A stretch of DNA of 14,265 nucleotides. Source: Lachnospiraceae bacterium. Lineage in GTDB: Bacteria; Bacillota; Clostridia; Lachnospirales; Lachnospiraceae. The notes below the pieces were generated by a model. That model was not told the DNA's origin. It made no database searches and saw only the letters and a list, made by a program, of their open reading frames with translations. This document shows positions 14,101-14,265 of this stretch, piece by piece (within the stretch, counting starts at the first letter, position 1; every line of letters starts with the position of its first letter). Where the stretch lies: assembly GCA_017475845.1 (NCBI GenBank), contig JAFVEU010000286.1, positions 1-14,265 of the forward strand, written 5' to 3'. The translations under genes and the position numbers were made by a program.

Positions 14101-14265
14101 CCACCTTCTTCCTGCTCATGAATTCTGTCAGGGCGCGCTTTGCAGCCATGTCAAGGAAACAGAACGAAAAAGCTGCAAAGAAGGCTCAGGAACAGGATGA
14201 GTTCATGAGAAAGAAGCATAAGGAAAGAGAAGAAAGGGAAGAGAGATCGGAAGAGGAAAGAAAAA
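11136..14265 (+). CDS. RND-family efflux transporter (AcrB/HAE type), C-terminus cut by window edge
   Basis: The frame runs uninterrupted for 1043 codons to the right edge with no stop. It starts MRPLISGVIKRPVTAIVSIV, the usual first membrane segment, and has two large extracytoplasmic loops (about 35-330 and 555-840) and two membrane bundles (about 335-540 and 845-1010). TM4 reads GMMTDNAVVVLEM with Asp399-Asn400 where AcrB has an Asp-Asp pair; TM10 reads SGIVVNNGIILVDM. So the proton relay keeps one acidic residue here. The RND core ends near residue 1005 and is followed by a Lys/Glu-rich helical tail still open at the edge. GGGGAGG lies 8 nt upstream, and the ATG immediately follows the adaptor stop (TAAATG), so the pair is cotranscribed. 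The substrate is unknown; drugs, lipids or bile-acid-like compounds are possible. Confidence 0.92.
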   Translation, partial: MRPLISGVIKRPVTAIVSIVALVVFAAVSLTSMNLKLTPDMSIPYMVVITAYPGAAPEEIDELVTDPISDACESISGLKHTIGQSGNNRSAVMMQFAYGTDMDDVYTDVREAVDALKNNLPDGVMDPVIMEIDTSAISDIQLSITSDNPDEDVLETVKNSIEPELKKIPTLAQVTLYGGREKYIRVEVIPEYAAQYGLDVSSIADAISSVNFSMPTGTATFGDQKVSLSAEVKYRTVKELEQVPLTTKTGQNIHLMDVANVGYANKEADSISRYNGQNNVSMELKRKQTESAVTLSKQVNEKIKELEKLYPSLNFDIVSDSADEIVDSLTEVFKTVLQAVALAMLVLFIFFGDLKGSLIVASTMPVSLLATLCCMKLANFDLNIITAGSLIIAVGMMTDNAVVVLEMCFRKRDEGLDFKDAALMGAEVVSNSVITSTLTTVVVYLPMALMKGLSGQIFKSMGFTIIFALMASMIAALLLIPLCFASYKPVEKKDIITNRILEKVIRVYERLLRKALKYKKTVFLIVIAVIVGTLCLTPFLRTDLMETEDEGIAVVNISFRPNLDLDAMDETVMMVEDFVKESGYCKNYSVNINLSSTSATVYAYIDKDLGIKTQSVVDEWNVSLKNFSPLSEIKCSAGSSSGGLTSVDTHNVVIESTNLELLKENSKALETMLKGIDGVLYTSSTIAGQGSKAKVIIDPVMAKARGFTPRQIAQMVYVNMNGTDALDVDIDSRTYTVKVQYPEKHFDTISDLEAMTFTNNMGISVPLTEIGEVRFASAPQEVNRRDGMFQATVTAYMTSTTKDKVSDVIVKKTAEYELSPEVYYGTDMETEIMNEEFGALGMAIAIAIFLVFVVMALQFNSIAVSILIMMEVPFAVVGSVLYLILTQSKISMVSLMGFLMLSGIVVNNGIILVDMALQNQENGMDTIEALVDSGKGRLRPILMTTLTTILAMIPTSLGFGGAADSMQGMAVVIVGGLVVSTFLTLIVLPTFFLLMNSVRARFAAMSRKQNEKAAKKAQEQDEFMRKKHKEREEREERSEEERK

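Overview
The window looks like a chromosomal segment of an anaerobic, fibre-degrading member of the Lachnospiraceae (Clostridia; Butyrivibrio/Roseburia-like). This is an inference from gene style. It rests on AAGGAG-type ribosome binding sites, a sugar-binding lipoprotein with an Ala/Pro/Asp linker, cytoplasmic GH43 and CE4 enzymes, a LacI-like sensor fused to GGDEF, and an RND pump with a lipoprotein adaptor and no outer-membrane channel gene beside it. No rRNA, tRNA, CRISPR array, integrase or intact transposase was seen.

Layout. (1) 1-288, minus: the start of a sugar ABC-transporter solute-binding lipoprotein, cut by the window edge. (2) 289-657: an AT-rich divergent control region with ATTGCT repeats about two helical turns apart, other dyads and a probable promoter. 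(3) 658-2742, plus: an AraC-family regulator and a cytoplasmic serine beta-lactamase/esterase-like protein, tightly coupled. (4) 2743-2921: a cluster of strong hairpins that looks like a repeat element or structured RNA. (5) 2922-4404, plus: a cyclic-nucleotide-binding-fold protein overlapping a lipoprotein with an acidic stalk and an M15 peptidase domain. (6) 8415-4430, minus: a three-gene unit of a LacI-type sensor/GAF-like/GGDEF diguanylate cyclase, a CE4 polysaccharide deacetylase and a GH43 glycosidase, with a good extended -10 promoter upstream. (7) 8645-9178, plus: a cyclophilin with a perfect 16-bp palindrome against its -10 box and a terminator behind it. (8) 9387-14265, plus: an RND efflux adaptor lipoprotein and an RND pump, whose open frame runs off the right edge. 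An operator-like inverted repeat brackets their promoter.

How the parts may work together. The solute-binding protein and AraC regulator suggest regulated oligosaccharide uptake. The minus-strand operon would sense a sugar in the cytoplasm, make c-di-GMP, and de-acetylate and hydrolyse imported hemicellulose oligosaccharides; neither enzyme has a signal peptide. The RND pair is a separate export module, probably under a TetR-like or similar repressor encoded elsewhere. The most interesting items are the sensor-cyclase/CE4/GH43 operon, the hairpin cluster at 2746-2871, and the operator architecture before the RND and cyclophilin genes. Several starts were moved from the longest open frame to the codon with a proper ribosome binding site.
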